Assembly (NCBI GenBank): GCA_050187875.1
Contig: JBFWXB010000028.1
Location: 1 to 64,000 of the forward strand
Origin: JAFKKS01 sp050187875
Lineage (GTDB): Bacteria; Pseudomonadota; Alphaproteobacteria; Rhizobiales; Xanthobacteraceae
Length of the DNA stretch: 64,000 nt
Reading direction: 5' to 3'
Of this stretch, positions 34,443-44,093 are shown piece after piece. The position numbers and the translations under genes were made by a program. Each line of letters opens with the position of its first letter. Position 1 is the stretch's first letter. Below the pieces are notes generated by a model that saw only the letters and a list, made by a program, of their open reading frames with translations, ran no database searches and was not told where the DNA came from.

Positions 34443-34936
34443 GGATGGCGCTCGACGGTTCGCGACAGGACGAGCGCGGAGGCCGCCTGCTTCTGCTCGT
34501 CTCGCTCGCGCTCAACCTTTTCCTTATCGGCGCCGGCGGGACCTTGGCGGCGCGCTACTACCTTGCGTCGCCGCCTGCCGCGCCCGTCGTCGATCACTCC
34601 GCGGCCGGGCGCATCGACCGTATCGCCGCAACATTGCCGGACAGCGACGCCACCATCCTGCGCCAAGCCTACCGCGCCAATGATTCGGAGGTCGAGGTAG
34701 CGCAAAGGAATTATCGCCAGGCGCAAGACGCCGCGCGCGCGACGCTGCGCGCAGAGCCTTTCGACGTCGCGCGCCTGCGCAGTGCCATGGCGGACATTCG
34801 CGCGATGCGTCAGAAATTCGACGAAGCGCTGCAAAAGCTGATCGCGCAGGCGGCGGCGCAGATGTCGCCTGCCGGCCGGAACAAACTTGCGGATTGGCCG
34901 CCGCATCGGCAGACGGCGACCCCGAAGACGCGGTAA
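34439..34936 (+). CDS. Periplasmic sensor of the Spy/CnrX (metal-resistance) type
   Basis: A protein of 165 residues. An N-terminal membrane anchor (about 17-40) precedes a periplasmic, mostly helical domain of the heavy-metal sensor type, with long helices such as RDAARATLRAEP-like and IRAMRQKFDEALQKLIAQAA. In CnrX such a domain binds metal and releases the sigma factor through the anti-sigma protein. No clear His/Met metal cluster is seen, so the signal may be something other than metal. The start is a GTG at 34439; an ATG two codons on is possible. Confidence 0.72.
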   Translation: MRMALDGSRQDERGGRLLLLVSLALNLFLIGAGGTLAARYYLASPPAAPVVDHSAAGRIDRIAATLPDSDATILRQAYRANDSEVEVAQRNYRQAQDAARATLRAEPFDVARLRSAMADIRAMRQKFDEALQKLIAQAAAQMSPAGRNKLADWPPHRQTATPKTR

Positions 34937-34975
34937 GCATGCGCTTTGCCAGCAAGCTTTCCCCGGCGTGAGTCG

Positions 34976-36451
34976 ATGACAGAGGCATCCGCTCCGGCGG
35001 CGACCGTCAAAATGCGGCTCGCATCATCCGCGACGCGCGCCGCAGTGCTGACGGCCGCGCTGCCGCTGCTTGCCGGCTGCCTTGCGGCCGAAACGCGACC
35101 TCTTTGGAACTTCGACCTTCCGCAAGCCTATCGCGAAGCGCCGAAGGGCAAGGCCGCGCACGGCACGCCGCCGAAAGTGGAATGGTGGCGTGATTTCCGC
35201 TCGGCGGAGTTGACGCGCCTGATGGAGGACGCGGGCGTCGGCAATCTCGACATCGCGGTTGCGGTCGCCCGCATCATCCAGGCGGATGCGCAGGCGCAGA
35301 TCGCCGGCGCGCCGCTTCTTCCGCAAGTCGATGCGAATGCGAGCGCCACGCGTTCGCAGTCCTCACTCGCGACGGGGAACGGCAATATCTCCGGCAGCCG
35401 GCAGCGTCGCCTGTTCGCGGCTTCGCTCTCCGCAAGTTACGAGATCGACTTCTGGGGCAAGAACCGCGCGCTGCTCACTGCCGCAGCCGAGACCGCGGTT
35501 GCCGCGCGTTACAATCGCGACGTCGTCGCGCTCAGCACCTTTGCGGCCGTCGCCAACGCCTATTTCCAGGTACTCGCGGCACAGGATCGTTTGCGTATCG
35601 CGCACGAGAATGTCGCAAGTGCAAGCCGCATCCTCGGCGTGATCCGTCAGCGGCTCGAAGTCGGCACGGTCTCCGACCTCGACATTGCGCAGCAGGAAAG
35701 CCTGCTCGCAACGCAGCGCGCCGCCATTCCGCAGCTCGAGCAGACCCGGCGTCAGACGATCAACGTGCTCGCCGTCCTCGTCGGTCGTCCGCCGGAATTC
35801 GTGAGCATCGCCGGCGGCAGCATGAACCGCGTTGCGATCCCGCGCGTGACGCCCGGCCTGCCATCCGAGCTGCTGATCCAGCGCCCTGACATCCAGATGG
35901 CGGAAGCCAATCTCGCCTCGGCGTCGGCAAATGTCTACGCCGCGCGCGCGGCATTCTTCCCAAGTATCCAGCTGACCGCCGAGGGCGGATATCAGAGCGC
36001 CGCGCTCAAGACACTGTTCACGCCGCAGGCCGCCTTCTACAACGCCGCCGTCAGTCTCACGCAGCCGGTCTTCGACGGTTTTCGTCTGCAGGGGCAGCTC
36101 AAGCTGCAGCGCGGCCTCGAAGAAGAGACCCTGCAGACGTACCGCAAATCGGTGATCTCGGCCTTTTCGGACGTCGAGAACGCGCTCATCGCGATCCGCG
36201 AGACGGCGGAGCGCGAGCGACTGCTGCGCGATGCGGTCGCGAGCTCGCGCCGCGCCTTCGACTTGTCGGAGCATCGGCTGCGCGAGGGGACGATCGATCT
36301 CGTCACGCTCCTCACGGCGCAACAGACGCTGTTCCAGAACCAGGACGCGCTCTCGCAGGCGCGGCTGCTGCGGCTGCAGGCGATCGTTAGCCTCTACCAA
36401 GCCCTCGGCGGCGGATGGGAGCCTCGTATAGAGTTGGGCCATGCTCGATAA
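34976..36451 (+). CDS. Outer-membrane efflux lipoprotein (NodT/OprM type)
   Basis: A TolC-like channel of 491 residues. A signal peptide ends in a lipobox (LLAGC), so the mature protein is lipid-anchored. Two OEP repeats follow, with EIDFWGKNR, the ANAYFQVLAAQDRL helix and the matching second half LRLQAIVSLYQALGGGWEP. It should form the outer-membrane exit for the RND pumps downstream. Its stop overlaps the start of the fusion-protein gene. The ATG at 34976 is preferred over one ten codons earlier. Confidence 0.92.
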   Translation: MTEASAPAATVKMRLASSATRAAVLTAALPLLAGCLAAETRPLWNFDLPQAYREAPKGKAAHGTPPKVEWWRDFRSAELTRLMEDAGVGNLDIAVAVARIIQADAQAQIAGAPLLPQVDANASATRSQSSLATGNGNISGSRQRRLFAASLSASYEIDFWGKNRALLTAAAETAVAARYNRDVVALSTFAAVANAYFQVLAAQDRLRIAHENVASASRILGVIRQRLEVGTVSDLDIAQQESLLATQRAAIPQLEQTRRQTINVLAVLVGRPPEFVSIAGGSMNRVAIPRVTPGLPSELLIQRPDIQMAEANLASASANVYAARAAFFPSIQLTAEGGYQSAALKTLFTPQAAFYNAAVSLTQPVFDGFRLQGQLKLQRGLEEETLQTYRKSVISAFSDVENALIAIRETAERERLLRDAVASSRRAFDLSEHRLREGTIDLVTLLTAQQTLFQNQDALSQARLLRLQAIVSLYQALGGGWEPRIELGHAR

Positions 36452-37775
36452 ATCCGGAGAGCCCGAGGTCAAGACAAACGCCGAACGCGCGCCGACGCGG
36501 CCAGGCCGCTCGTGGCGCAGCCGCTTCTTCTCCTTCCTGATCGGCTGCGTGGTGATCGCCGCCGTCGTGCTCTGGATCGAAGGGCCGTGGCAGCCACAGC
36601 CGCGCCAAGGCGGTGGCCGTTTCCGCATGGCGGAAGGTCCGGTTCCCGTCTTGGCGCAGACGGTGGCGGTCGCAGACGTCCCCGTCTATCTCGACGGCGT
36701 CGGCACGACCAAGGCGTTGAATACCGTCACCGTGCGCCCGCAGGTCGACGGCAAATTGATCAAGGTGTCGTTCAAAGAGGGCCAGGATGTCGTGCAAGGC
36801 TACGTGCTCGCCGAGATCGATCCCACGACCTATCAGGCGCAGCTCGATCAGGCGGTGGCGAAGAAGGCGCAGGACGAAGCTCAGCTCGCCAACGCCCGCA
36901 TCGACCTCGACCGCTACACCCGTCTTGCAGCATCGAATGCGGGGAGCAAGCAGCAGGCCGACGCGCAGCGCGCTCAGGTCGCGCAGCTCGAAGCCCAGGT
37001 GAAGCTCGACCAGGCGGCGATCGACAACGCGAAAGCGATCCTCGGCTACACCAAGATCGTCGCGCCGCTCGCTGGCCGCACCGGCATCCGGCAGGTCGAC
37101 GAAGGCAATATCGTGCACGCGTCCGACGCGACCGGCATCGTCGTGATCACGCAGCTCAAGCCGATCTCGATCTTCTTCAGCCTGCCGCAGCAGCAGCTTT
37201 CGCGCGTCAACAAGGCGTTCGCGCAAGGCCCGCTCAAGGTCGAGGCGCTTGGCTCCGACAACAAGACCGTTGTCGACACCGGCACGCTGCAGGTGATCGA
37301 CAACCAGGTCGACCAGACAACCGGCACCGTCAAGATGCGCGCCGAGTTCCCCAACCCGAACCTGCAGCTCTGGCCCGGGCAGTTCATCAATGTGCGGCTT
37401 CTGGTTGAGACGCTGCAGCAAGTGATGACGGTGCCGACTGCGGCGGTGCAGCGCGGGCCGAACGGCACGTTCGTCTACGTGGTCAAGGACGACAACACCG
37501 TCACCATGCATCAGGTCGCGGTCACGCAGCAGGACGACACCCGCGCCGTGCTTGCGAGCGGCGTCGCCAAGGGCGAACGCGTTGTCACCTCCGGCTTCGT
37601 GCGTTTGCGCGAAGGCAGCGGGGTGACGGTGTCGACCGGCGACGGTCCGCAGCCGCCGCCGGCCGCTGCGCCCACGCCACGCCGGCGCGAGGGCGCGCCA
37701 GGCGAGGGCGGGGAGCGCCGCCGTGGGCAGGGCCGCCGTCAGCGTGAGGGCGGCGGCTCCGGCACGTCGCAATGA
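36441..37775 (+). CDS. mdtA: Membrane fusion protein of an RND efflux system (MdtA-like)
   Basis: A periplasmic adaptor of 444 residues anchored by an N-terminal helix (about 28-46). The lipoyl/barrel-sandwich segment TVRPQVDGKLIKVSFKEG, the coiled-coil hairpin (about 120-190) and the closing barrel (VVIDNQVDQTTGTVKMRAEF-like region) are in MdtA order. The C-terminal tail of about 40 residues is unusually rich in Pro, Gly and Arg. The gene overlaps both neighbours, so the tripartite system is translated as a unit. Confidence 0.93.
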   Translation: MLDKSGEPEVKTNAERAPTRPGRSWRSRFFSFLIGCVVIAAVVLWIEGPWQPQPRQGGGRFRMAEGPVPVLAQTVAVADVPVYLDGVGTTKALNTVTVRPQVDGKLIKVSFKEGQDVVQGYVLAEIDPTTYQAQLDQAVAKKAQDEAQLANARIDLDRYTRLAASNAGSKQQADAQRAQVAQLEAQVKLDQAAIDNAKAILGYTKIVAPLAGRTGIRQVDEGNIVHASDATGIVVITQLKPISIFFSLPQQQLSRVNKAFAQGPLKVEALGSDNKTVVDTGTLQVIDNQVDQTTGTVKMRAEFPNPNLQLWPGQFINVRLLVETLQQVMTVPTAAVQRGPNGTFVYVVKDDNTVTMHQVAVTQQDDTRAVLASGVAKGERVVTSGFVRLREGSGVTVSTGDGPQPPPAAAPTPRRREGAPGEGGERRRGQGRRQREGGGSGTSQ

Positions 37776-40700
37776 GCGTCTCGGCGCCCTTCATTCACCG
37801 GCCGGTGGCGACATCGCTGCTCGGCGTGGCGCTGATGCTGGGCGGACTTCTCGGCTACTGGTGGTTGCCGGTCTCGGCCTTGCCGCAGGTCGACTTCCCG
37901 ACCATCCAGGTGACGACGCAGCTTCCGGGCGCGAGCCCCGACACCATCGCGTCGCTCGTCACCGCGCCGCTTGAGCGCCAGTTCGGCCAGGTTCCGTCGC
38001 TCGCGAGCATGACGTCGTCGAGTTCGTTCGGCGTCAGCCAGATCACGCTGCAGTTCGATCTCAACCGTGACATCGACGGCGCCGCGCAGGATGTGCAAGC
38101 CGCGATCAATGCCGCCGCCTCGACCCTGCCGCGCAACCTGCCATATCCGCCGACCTACTCCAAGGTGAACCCGGCCGACGTTCCGATCGTGACCTTCGCG
38201 CTCACCTCCGACTCGATCTCCTTGCGGCAGATCAGCGATCTCGCCGACACGCTGATCGCGCCACGCATGAGCCAGATCACCGGCGTTGGACGCGTGTCGG
38301 TGCAGGGCGGGATCCGTCCGGCCGTGCGCATCCAGGCGGATCTCGCGCGCCTTGCCGCCTACGGCATCTCGCTTGAGGATTTGCGCACCGTCATTGTCGG
38401 CGCCAATGTCGCCGGCCCAAAGGGCTCGCTCGACGGTTCGCAGCAGTCCTACACGATCGGCGCCAACGACCAGATCGGCGCGGCCGACGTCTATCGCTCC
38501 GTGGTGGTGACCTACCGCAACGGCGCGACGGTGCTCTTGAGCGACGTCGCCCAGGTGATCGATGACCTCGAGAACACCAAGGTCGGCGGCTGGTACAACG
38601 GCACGCCGGCGGCGATCGTCGATGTCCAGCGCCAGCCCGGCGCCAATGTCATCGCGACTGTGCAACAAGTGCTTGCCGAGCTGCCGCGGCTGCAGCGCGC
38701 GATGCCCGTCGGTGTGAAGCTGAATGTGGTGCAGGATCGCACCACGACCATCCGCGCTTCGATCCACGACGTACAATTCAGCCTCGTGCTTGCGGTGATC
38801 CTCGTCGTCCTCGTCGTCCTGATGTTCCTGCGCACCCTGCGCGCGACCATCATCGCCGGCGTTGCGCTGCCGCTGTCGCTTGTCGCGACGTTCGGCGTCA
38901 TGTGGTTCTGCGGCTTCAGCCTCGACAACCTCTCCTTGATGGCGCTCACCATCGGCACCGGCTTCGTCGTCGACGACGCCATCGTCATGATCGAGAACAT
39001 CGTGCGCCACATGGAGGAGGGCGAGTCGCCCTTCGAGGCGGCGCTGCGCGGCGCACGCGAGATCGGCTTCACCGTGATTTCGCTCACGGTGTCGCTCATC
39101 GCGGTGTTCATCCCGCTGCTCTTCATGACCGGCCTTGTCGGACGCATGTTCCGCGAGTTCGCGCTCACGCTGACGATCGCGGTGATCGTTTCCGCCGTCG
39201 TGTCGTTGACGCTGACGCCGATGATGTGCAGCAAGATTTTGCGCCACGTCGAGGGCGGACGTGAAAGCGCGCCCTCCCGCCGCTTCAACCGGCTGGTCGA
39301 TCGTTCGATCGAAGCGTATGGACGCTCGCTCGAATGGGTGTTGCGTCATCAGACGATGACACTGATCGTCACGGCGGCGACACTCGTCGCGACGGTCTGG
39401 ATGTACGTCGTCGCGCCGAAGGGCTTTCTGCCGGTGCAGGACACGGGGCTGATCACGGCGGTGACCGAGGCGGGCGCCGAGGTCTCGTTCACCGAGATGC
39501 AGCGCCTTCAAGGCGAGGTGGTGAAGGTGCTGCGTAGCGATCCCGATGTCACCGGTGTGACGTCGGTCATCGGCGTGAGCCCGATGAACCCGACGCCGAA
39601 TGCCGGCCGCGTCACGATCACGCTGCGCGAGCGCGCCAAGCGTCAAGCCAACGCCACGCAGATCGTGCGCCGGCTCAAGGAGAAGGTGGCCGCCGTTCCC
39701 GGCATGACGGTCTATTTCCAGGCCGTGCAGGATATTCAAATCAGCACGCGCATGAGCCGCGCGCAGTATCAATACACGCTGTCCGGAACGGACGCGGCCG
39801 AGGTCGTCACCTGGTCGAACAAGCTCGCCGACGTCTTGCGCGGCAACCGCATCTTCCGCGAGGTGTCCTCCGAAGCGCAGGAAGGGGGCTTGCGCGCCCT
39901 CATCAATGTCGACCGCGAGAAGGCGGGCCGTCTCGGCGTCTCCATGCAGGTCGTCAACGACACGCTCAACGATGCCTTCGGGCAGCGGCAGATTTCGACG
40001 ATCTATGGGCAATCCAATCAGTATCGCGTCGTCCTTGAAGCGTTGCCGGAGTTCCAGCGCGATCCGTCCTCCGCCTTGCCGAAGCTTTATGTACCGTCGA
40101 CAACCGGCGCGCAGGTGCCGCTCGACGCCATCGCGACGGTGACGCGCACCACGGCGCCGCTGACCATCAGCCATCAGGAGCAGTTCCCGGCGATCACGTT
40201 GAGCTTCGACCTGGCGCGCGATGCGTCGCTGAGCGATGCCGTCGCCGCGATCAAGCTGGCGGAGCAAAGGATCGGCATGCCGACGTCGCTTGTTGGCAGC
40301 TATTCAGGTGACGCGGAGGAGTTTGCCAAGTCGCTCAAGGGGCAGCCGTGGCTGATCCTCGCTGCCGCGATCACGATCTACATCGTGCTCGGCGTCCTCT
40401 ACGAGAGCTTCATCCATCCGCTGACGATCCTCTCGACCTTGCCTTCGGCGGGCGTCGGTGCGCTGCTGGCGCTGCATCTTACCGGCCTCGATCTCTCCGT
40501 CATCGCGCTGATCGGCATCATCCTTCTCATGGGCATCGTGAAAAAGAACGCGATCATGATGATCGACTTCGCGCTCGACGCGGAGCGTGAGGACGGCCTG
40601 CCGCCGCGCGAGGCGATCGTGCGCGCGTGCCTGCTGCGGTTCCGCCCGATCATGATGACGACGCTCGCCGCGCTGTTCGGCGCGCTGCCGCTTGCGCTCG

Positions 40701-40912
40701 AAAGCGGCACCGGCTCGGAGCTTCGCTTTCCGCTCGGTGTGACGATTATCGGCGGCTTGCTGCTCAGCCAGTTGCTGACCCTCTACACGACCCCGGTGAT
40801 CTATCTCGCGATGGAACGCCTCAAGGTGCGCCTGACGGGCACGACGTCCGAGGGGATGGTGAGCCACACGCTCGCGTCGCCGCCGGGCGTTCCGCGCGGC
40901 GCGGCGGAGTAG
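37772..40912 (+). CDS. mdtB: RND efflux pump subunit, MdtB type
   Basis: An inner-membrane proton-driven exporter of 1046 residues with 12 membrane helices and two large periplasmic loops. The essential paired aspartates of helix 4 are D401 and D402 in GFVVDDAIVMIEN. The opening IHRPVATSLLGVAL and the phrase VYSKVNPAD-like TYSKVNPADVPI match MdtB/MuxB. It is followed directly by an MdtC-like gene; in known systems the two form a mixed trimer. Likely substrates are amphipathic drugs, bile salts or plant compounds. Confidence 0.93.
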   Translation: MSVSAPFIHRPVATSLLGVALMLGGLLGYWWLPVSALPQVDFPTIQVTTQLPGASPDTIASLVTAPLERQFGQVPSLASMTSSSSFGVSQITLQFDLNRDIDGAAQDVQAAINAAASTLPRNLPYPPTYSKVNPADVPIVTFALTSDSISLRQISDLADTLIAPRMSQITGVGRVSVQGGIRPAVRIQADLARLAAYGISLEDLRTVIVGANVAGPKGSLDGSQQSYTIGANDQIGAADVYRSVVVTYRNGATVLLSDVAQVIDDLENTKVGGWYNGTPAAIVDVQRQPGANVIATVQQVLAELPRLQRAMPVGVKLNVVQDRTTTIRASIHDVQFSLVLAVILVVLVVLMFLRTLRATIIAGVALPLSLVATFGVMWFCGFSLDNLSLMALTIGTGFVVDDAIVMIENIVRHMEEGESPFEAALRGAREIGFTVISLTVSLIAVFIPLLFMTGLVGRMFREFALTLTIAVIVSAVVSLTLTPMMCSKILRHVEGGRESAPSRRFNRLVDRSIEAYGRSLEWVLRHQTMTLIVTAATLVATVWMYVVAPKGFLPVQDTGLITAVTEAGAEVSFTEMQRLQGEVVKVLRSDPDVTGVTSVIGVSPMNPTPNAGRVTITLRERAKRQANATQIVRRLKEKVAAVPGMTVYFQAVQDIQISTRMSRAQYQYTLSGTDAAEVVTWSNKLADVLRGNRIFREVSSEAQEGGLRALINVDREKAGRLGVSMQVVNDTLNDAFGQRQISTIYGQSNQYRVVLEALPEFQRDPSSALPKLYVPSTTGAQVPLDAIATVTRTTAPLTISHQEQFPAITLSFDLARDASLSDAVAAIKLAEQRIGMPTSLVGSYSGDAEEFAKSLKGQPWLILAAAITIYIVLGVLYESFIHPLTILSTLPSAGVGALLALHLTGLDLSVIALIGIILLMGIVKKNAIMMIDFALDAEREDGLPPREAIVRACLLRFRPIMMTTLAALFGALPLALESGTGSELRFPLGVTIIGGLLLSQLLTLYTTPVIYLAMERLKVRLTGTTSEGMVSHTLASPPGVPRGAAE

Positions 40913-40916
40913 GGCG

Positions 40917-43900
40917 ATGAACTTCGCCTATCCCTTCATTGTCCGCCCCATCGGCACGATGCTTCTCGCGATCGGACTGTTCCTGGTCGGCGTCGTTGCT
41001 TACCGGCAATTGCCAGTCTCAAGCCTGCCGACGGTCGAATTCCCGACCATTCGCGTCTCCGCCAACCGCCCCGGCGCCGATCCGACGACGATGGCGGCGT
41101 CGGTCGCTGCGCCGCTCGAGCGGCGGCTCGGCGAGATTTCCGGCGTCACCGAGATCACGTCGGTGAGTTCGCTCGGCTCGACCAGTATCACCGTGCAATT
41201 CGATCTCGGCCGCAGCATCGACCGCGCCGGCCGCGACGTGCAGGCCGCGCTCAATGCCGCGCTCAGCGACCTTCCGGGCGATCTTCCAACGCTGCCGACC
41301 TTCCGCAAGTCCAATCCGGCGGCGGCGCCGATCCTCATCATCGCGCTGACCTCGAAAACGATGCCGGCGAGCGCGATCTACGACGCGGCCGACACCGTCA
41401 TCGCGCAGCGCATCGCCCAGGTCGAGGGCGTCGCCGACGTGACAGTGAGCGGCGCAGAGCAGCCGGCGGTGCGCGTGCGCGTCGATCCGATGCTGATCGC
41501 CAATGCCGGCATCTCGCTCGAAGACGTGCGCACCGCCATCGCCAATACCAACAGCCTGACCCCGCTCGGCGTCTTCAATAACACGCACCAGGCGGAAACG
41601 ATCGCGACCAATGGCCAGTTGCGGACGCCGGAGGACTATCGCCCGATCGTCATCAAGGCCGCGAACGGCAATGTCGTTCGCCTGACCGATATCGCCCAGG
41701 TGCGGCAGGGCACGCGCAACAGCCGCTCCGCCGCCTGGTTCAATCAGCAGCCGGCCGTTCTGCTGATCATCACCAAGCAGGGCGACGCGAACGTCATCGA
41801 TACCGCCGACCGGGTGAAGGCGCTGCTGCCGGAGCTGCAGCGCTGGGTGCCGGCCGGCATCGACATTTCGATCCTCTCGGACCGCACGGGCACGATCCGC
41901 GCCAGCGTCCTCGACATGCAATTGACGCTCGCCGCGACGATCGTCCTCGTGATGCTCGTCGTCTTCTTGTTTCTGCGACGGCTCTCGGCGACCGCGGCCG
42001 CTGGCGTCACGGTGCCGCTCTCGCTTGCCGGCACCTGCGCGGCGATGTGGGCGGCCGGCTTCTCGATCGATAATCTTTCGCTGATGGCGCTTGCGGTCTC
42101 GGTCGGCTTCGTCGTCGATGACGCCATCGTCATGATCGAGAACGCATTTCGCAACCTCGAGCGCGGACTTCCGCCATTGCAGGCTACGCTCGAAGGCGCG
42201 CGGCAGATCGGCTTCACCGTCGTCTCCATCAGCGTGTCGCTGATTGCCGCGTTCATTCCGCTCCTGTTCATGGGCGGCGTCGTCGGCCGCTTGTTCCGCG
42301 AGTTCTCGGTTACGCTTGCCTTCGCAATCGTGATCTCGACGCTTGTCTCGCTTTCGGTCACGCCGATGATCTGCGCGCATTACGTGAAGGCCGCGCCGAG
42401 CGAGACCGCCACGTGGCTCGACCGTGCGATGACGGCGATCATGTCGGCGCTAACGCGATTTTACACGGCGAGCCTGAGCGTGGTGCTGCGCCATCGCCTC
42501 GTCATGCTCGTCGTGATGCTCGCGACCGTCGCGCTCACCGTCGACCTCTACGTCAAGACGCCGAAAGGCTATTTTCCGCAAGACGACACCGGTCTCATCT
42601 TCGGTTCGACGCGCGCCTCGCCCGACGTGTCGTACCAGACCATGGCGACCTTGCAGAAGCAGGTGCTGGACATCGTCGCCGCGGACCCGGCGATCGCCGG
42701 CGTCGGGTCGTCCGTCGGCGGTTCGGGCTGGAACGGCTCGGTCAATCAGGGCCGCATGTTCATCAGCCTCAAGCCGGCCGATGAGCGCGGCGGCATCAGC
42801 ACGGCGCAAGTCGTCGACCGCCTGCGCAAGAAGCTCGAAGGCGTCGCCGGCATCCGTCTGTTCATGGTGCCGGCACAGGATGTGCGCGTCGGCGGGCGCC
42901 AGAGCCGTTCACAATATCAGTTCACGGTGTGGAGCGCCGACCTCGACGAATTACAGCGCTGGTTCCCGCGCATCCAGGACACGATCACGGCTCTGCCGGG
43001 GATCACCGATGTGTCGGCGGACCGCGAGCAGGGCGGCCTGCAGGTCAATGTCGTGATCGACCGCCAGGCGGCGTCACGCCTCGGTGTGAAAATCCAAGAC
43101 ATCGACAACGCGCTCAACAACGCCTTCTCGCAGCGGCAGATCTCGACGATCTACACGCAGCGCAACCAGTACCGCGTCATTCTCGAGATCGCGCCGCATC
43201 TCCAGCAGGACCCGGAAAATCTCGACCAGGTCTATGTCGCCGGCGCGAACGGCACGCAGGTGCCGCTCTCCGCGGTCGCCAAGTTCGAGCGCGGCATCGC
43301 GCCGCTTCTGGTCAACCATCAAGGGCAGTTCCCGGCGGCGACCGTGAGCTTCAACTTGCGGCCGGGCATGCCGCTGGAGACGGCGATGCAGTCGGTGCAG
43401 GACGCTGTCGCCAAGATGCACCTGCCGGATTCGCTGCATGCGGATTTCGCCGGCGATGTGCGCGCCTTCGCGCAGGGCGCGAGCGCGCAGCCGCTCCTCA
43501 TCCTCGCGGCGCTGATCGCGGTCTATATCGTGCTCGGCGTCCTCTACGAGAGCCTCGCACACCCGCTCACGATCATTTCCACACTGCCGTCGGCCGGTCT
43601 CGGCGCACTCATCGCGCTACGGCTGTTCGGCTCGGAGCTCACCGTCATCGCCTTTATCGGCATCATCCTGCTCATCGGCATCGTGAAGAAGAACGGCATC
43701 ATGCTGGTCGACTTCGCGCTCGAGGCGGAGCGCGAGCGTGGCCTGCCACCCGAGCGTGCGATCTTCGAGGCCTGCCTCGAGCGCTTCCGCCCCATCCTGA
43801 TGACGACGCTCGCGTCGCTCCTTGGTGCGCTGCCGCTCGTCATTGCCTCCGGCCCCGGCTCGGAGCTGCGCCGCCCGCTCGGCATCACCATCATGGGTGG

Positions 43901-44021
43901 CCTCATCGTCTCGCAGGTGCTCACCCTTTATACGACGCCGATCATCTATCTCCTGCTCGACCGGCTGCATCGCCGCCTTGCCGGTCGTGAGCGCCCGCGT
44001 CCGGCGCAGGCCCCTGCTTAA
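40917..44021 (+). CDS. mdtC: RND efflux pump subunit, MdtC type
   Basis: The second RND subunit, 1034 residues, 12 membrane helices. The helix-4 aspartates are D401 and D402 (GFVVDDAIVMIEN). The start PFIVRPIGTMLLAIGL and TFRKSNPAAAPI fit MdtC/MuxC. It begins 5 bases after the mdtB stop. It ends the seven-gene run that begins with the ECF sigma factor. The next gene, 72 bases on, is unrelated in function. Confidence 0.93.
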   Translation: MNFAYPFIVRPIGTMLLAIGLFLVGVVAYRQLPVSSLPTVEFPTIRVSANRPGADPTTMAASVAAPLERRLGEISGVTEITSVSSLGSTSITVQFDLGRSIDRAGRDVQAALNAALSDLPGDLPTLPTFRKSNPAAAPILIIALTSKTMPASAIYDAADTVIAQRIAQVEGVADVTVSGAEQPAVRVRVDPMLIANAGISLEDVRTAIANTNSLTPLGVFNNTHQAETIATNGQLRTPEDYRPIVIKAANGNVVRLTDIAQVRQGTRNSRSAAWFNQQPAVLLIITKQGDANVIDTADRVKALLPELQRWVPAGIDISILSDRTGTIRASVLDMQLTLAATIVLVMLVVFLFLRRLSATAAAGVTVPLSLAGTCAAMWAAGFSIDNLSLMALAVSVGFVVDDAIVMIENAFRNLERGLPPLQATLEGARQIGFTVVSISVSLIAAFIPLLFMGGVVGRLFREFSVTLAFAIVISTLVSLSVTPMICAHYVKAAPSETATWLDRAMTAIMSALTRFYTASLSVVLRHRLVMLVVMLATVALTVDLYVKTPKGYFPQDDTGLIFGSTRASPDVSYQTMATLQKQVLDIVAADPAIAGVGSSVGGSGWNGSVNQGRMFISLKPADERGGISTAQVVDRLRKKLEGVAGIRLFMVPAQDVRVGGRQSRSQYQFTVWSADLDELQRWFPRIQDTITALPGITDVSADREQGGLQVNVVIDRQAASRLGVKIQDIDNALNNAFSQRQISTIYTQRNQYRVILEIAPHLQQDPENLDQVYVAGANGTQVPLSAVAKFERGIAPLLVNHQGQFPAATVSFNLRPGMPLETAMQSVQDAVAKMHLPDSLHADFAGDVRAFAQGASAQPLLILAALIAVYIVLGVLYESLAHPLTIISTLPSAGLGALIALRLFGSELTVIAFIGIILLIGIVKKNGIMLVDFALEAERERGLPPERAIFEACLERFRPILMTTLASLLGALPLVIASGPGSELRRPLGITIMGGLIVSQVLTLYTTPIIYLLLDRLHRRLAGRERPRPAQAPA

Positions 44022-44093
44022 ACGGCAGGCATTGTGCTGGATGTACTCGGCACCCTACGTTAGACTCGCGGGAACGCTTCGAGGCCGCGCCCC

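Noticed and set aside
37739..40267. Long open frame antisense to mdtB (about 840 codons)
   Set aside because: It mirrors the codon structure of the pump gene, is full of His, Arg and Asp runs, has no recognisable domain, and is a normal by-product of high-GC coding DNA.
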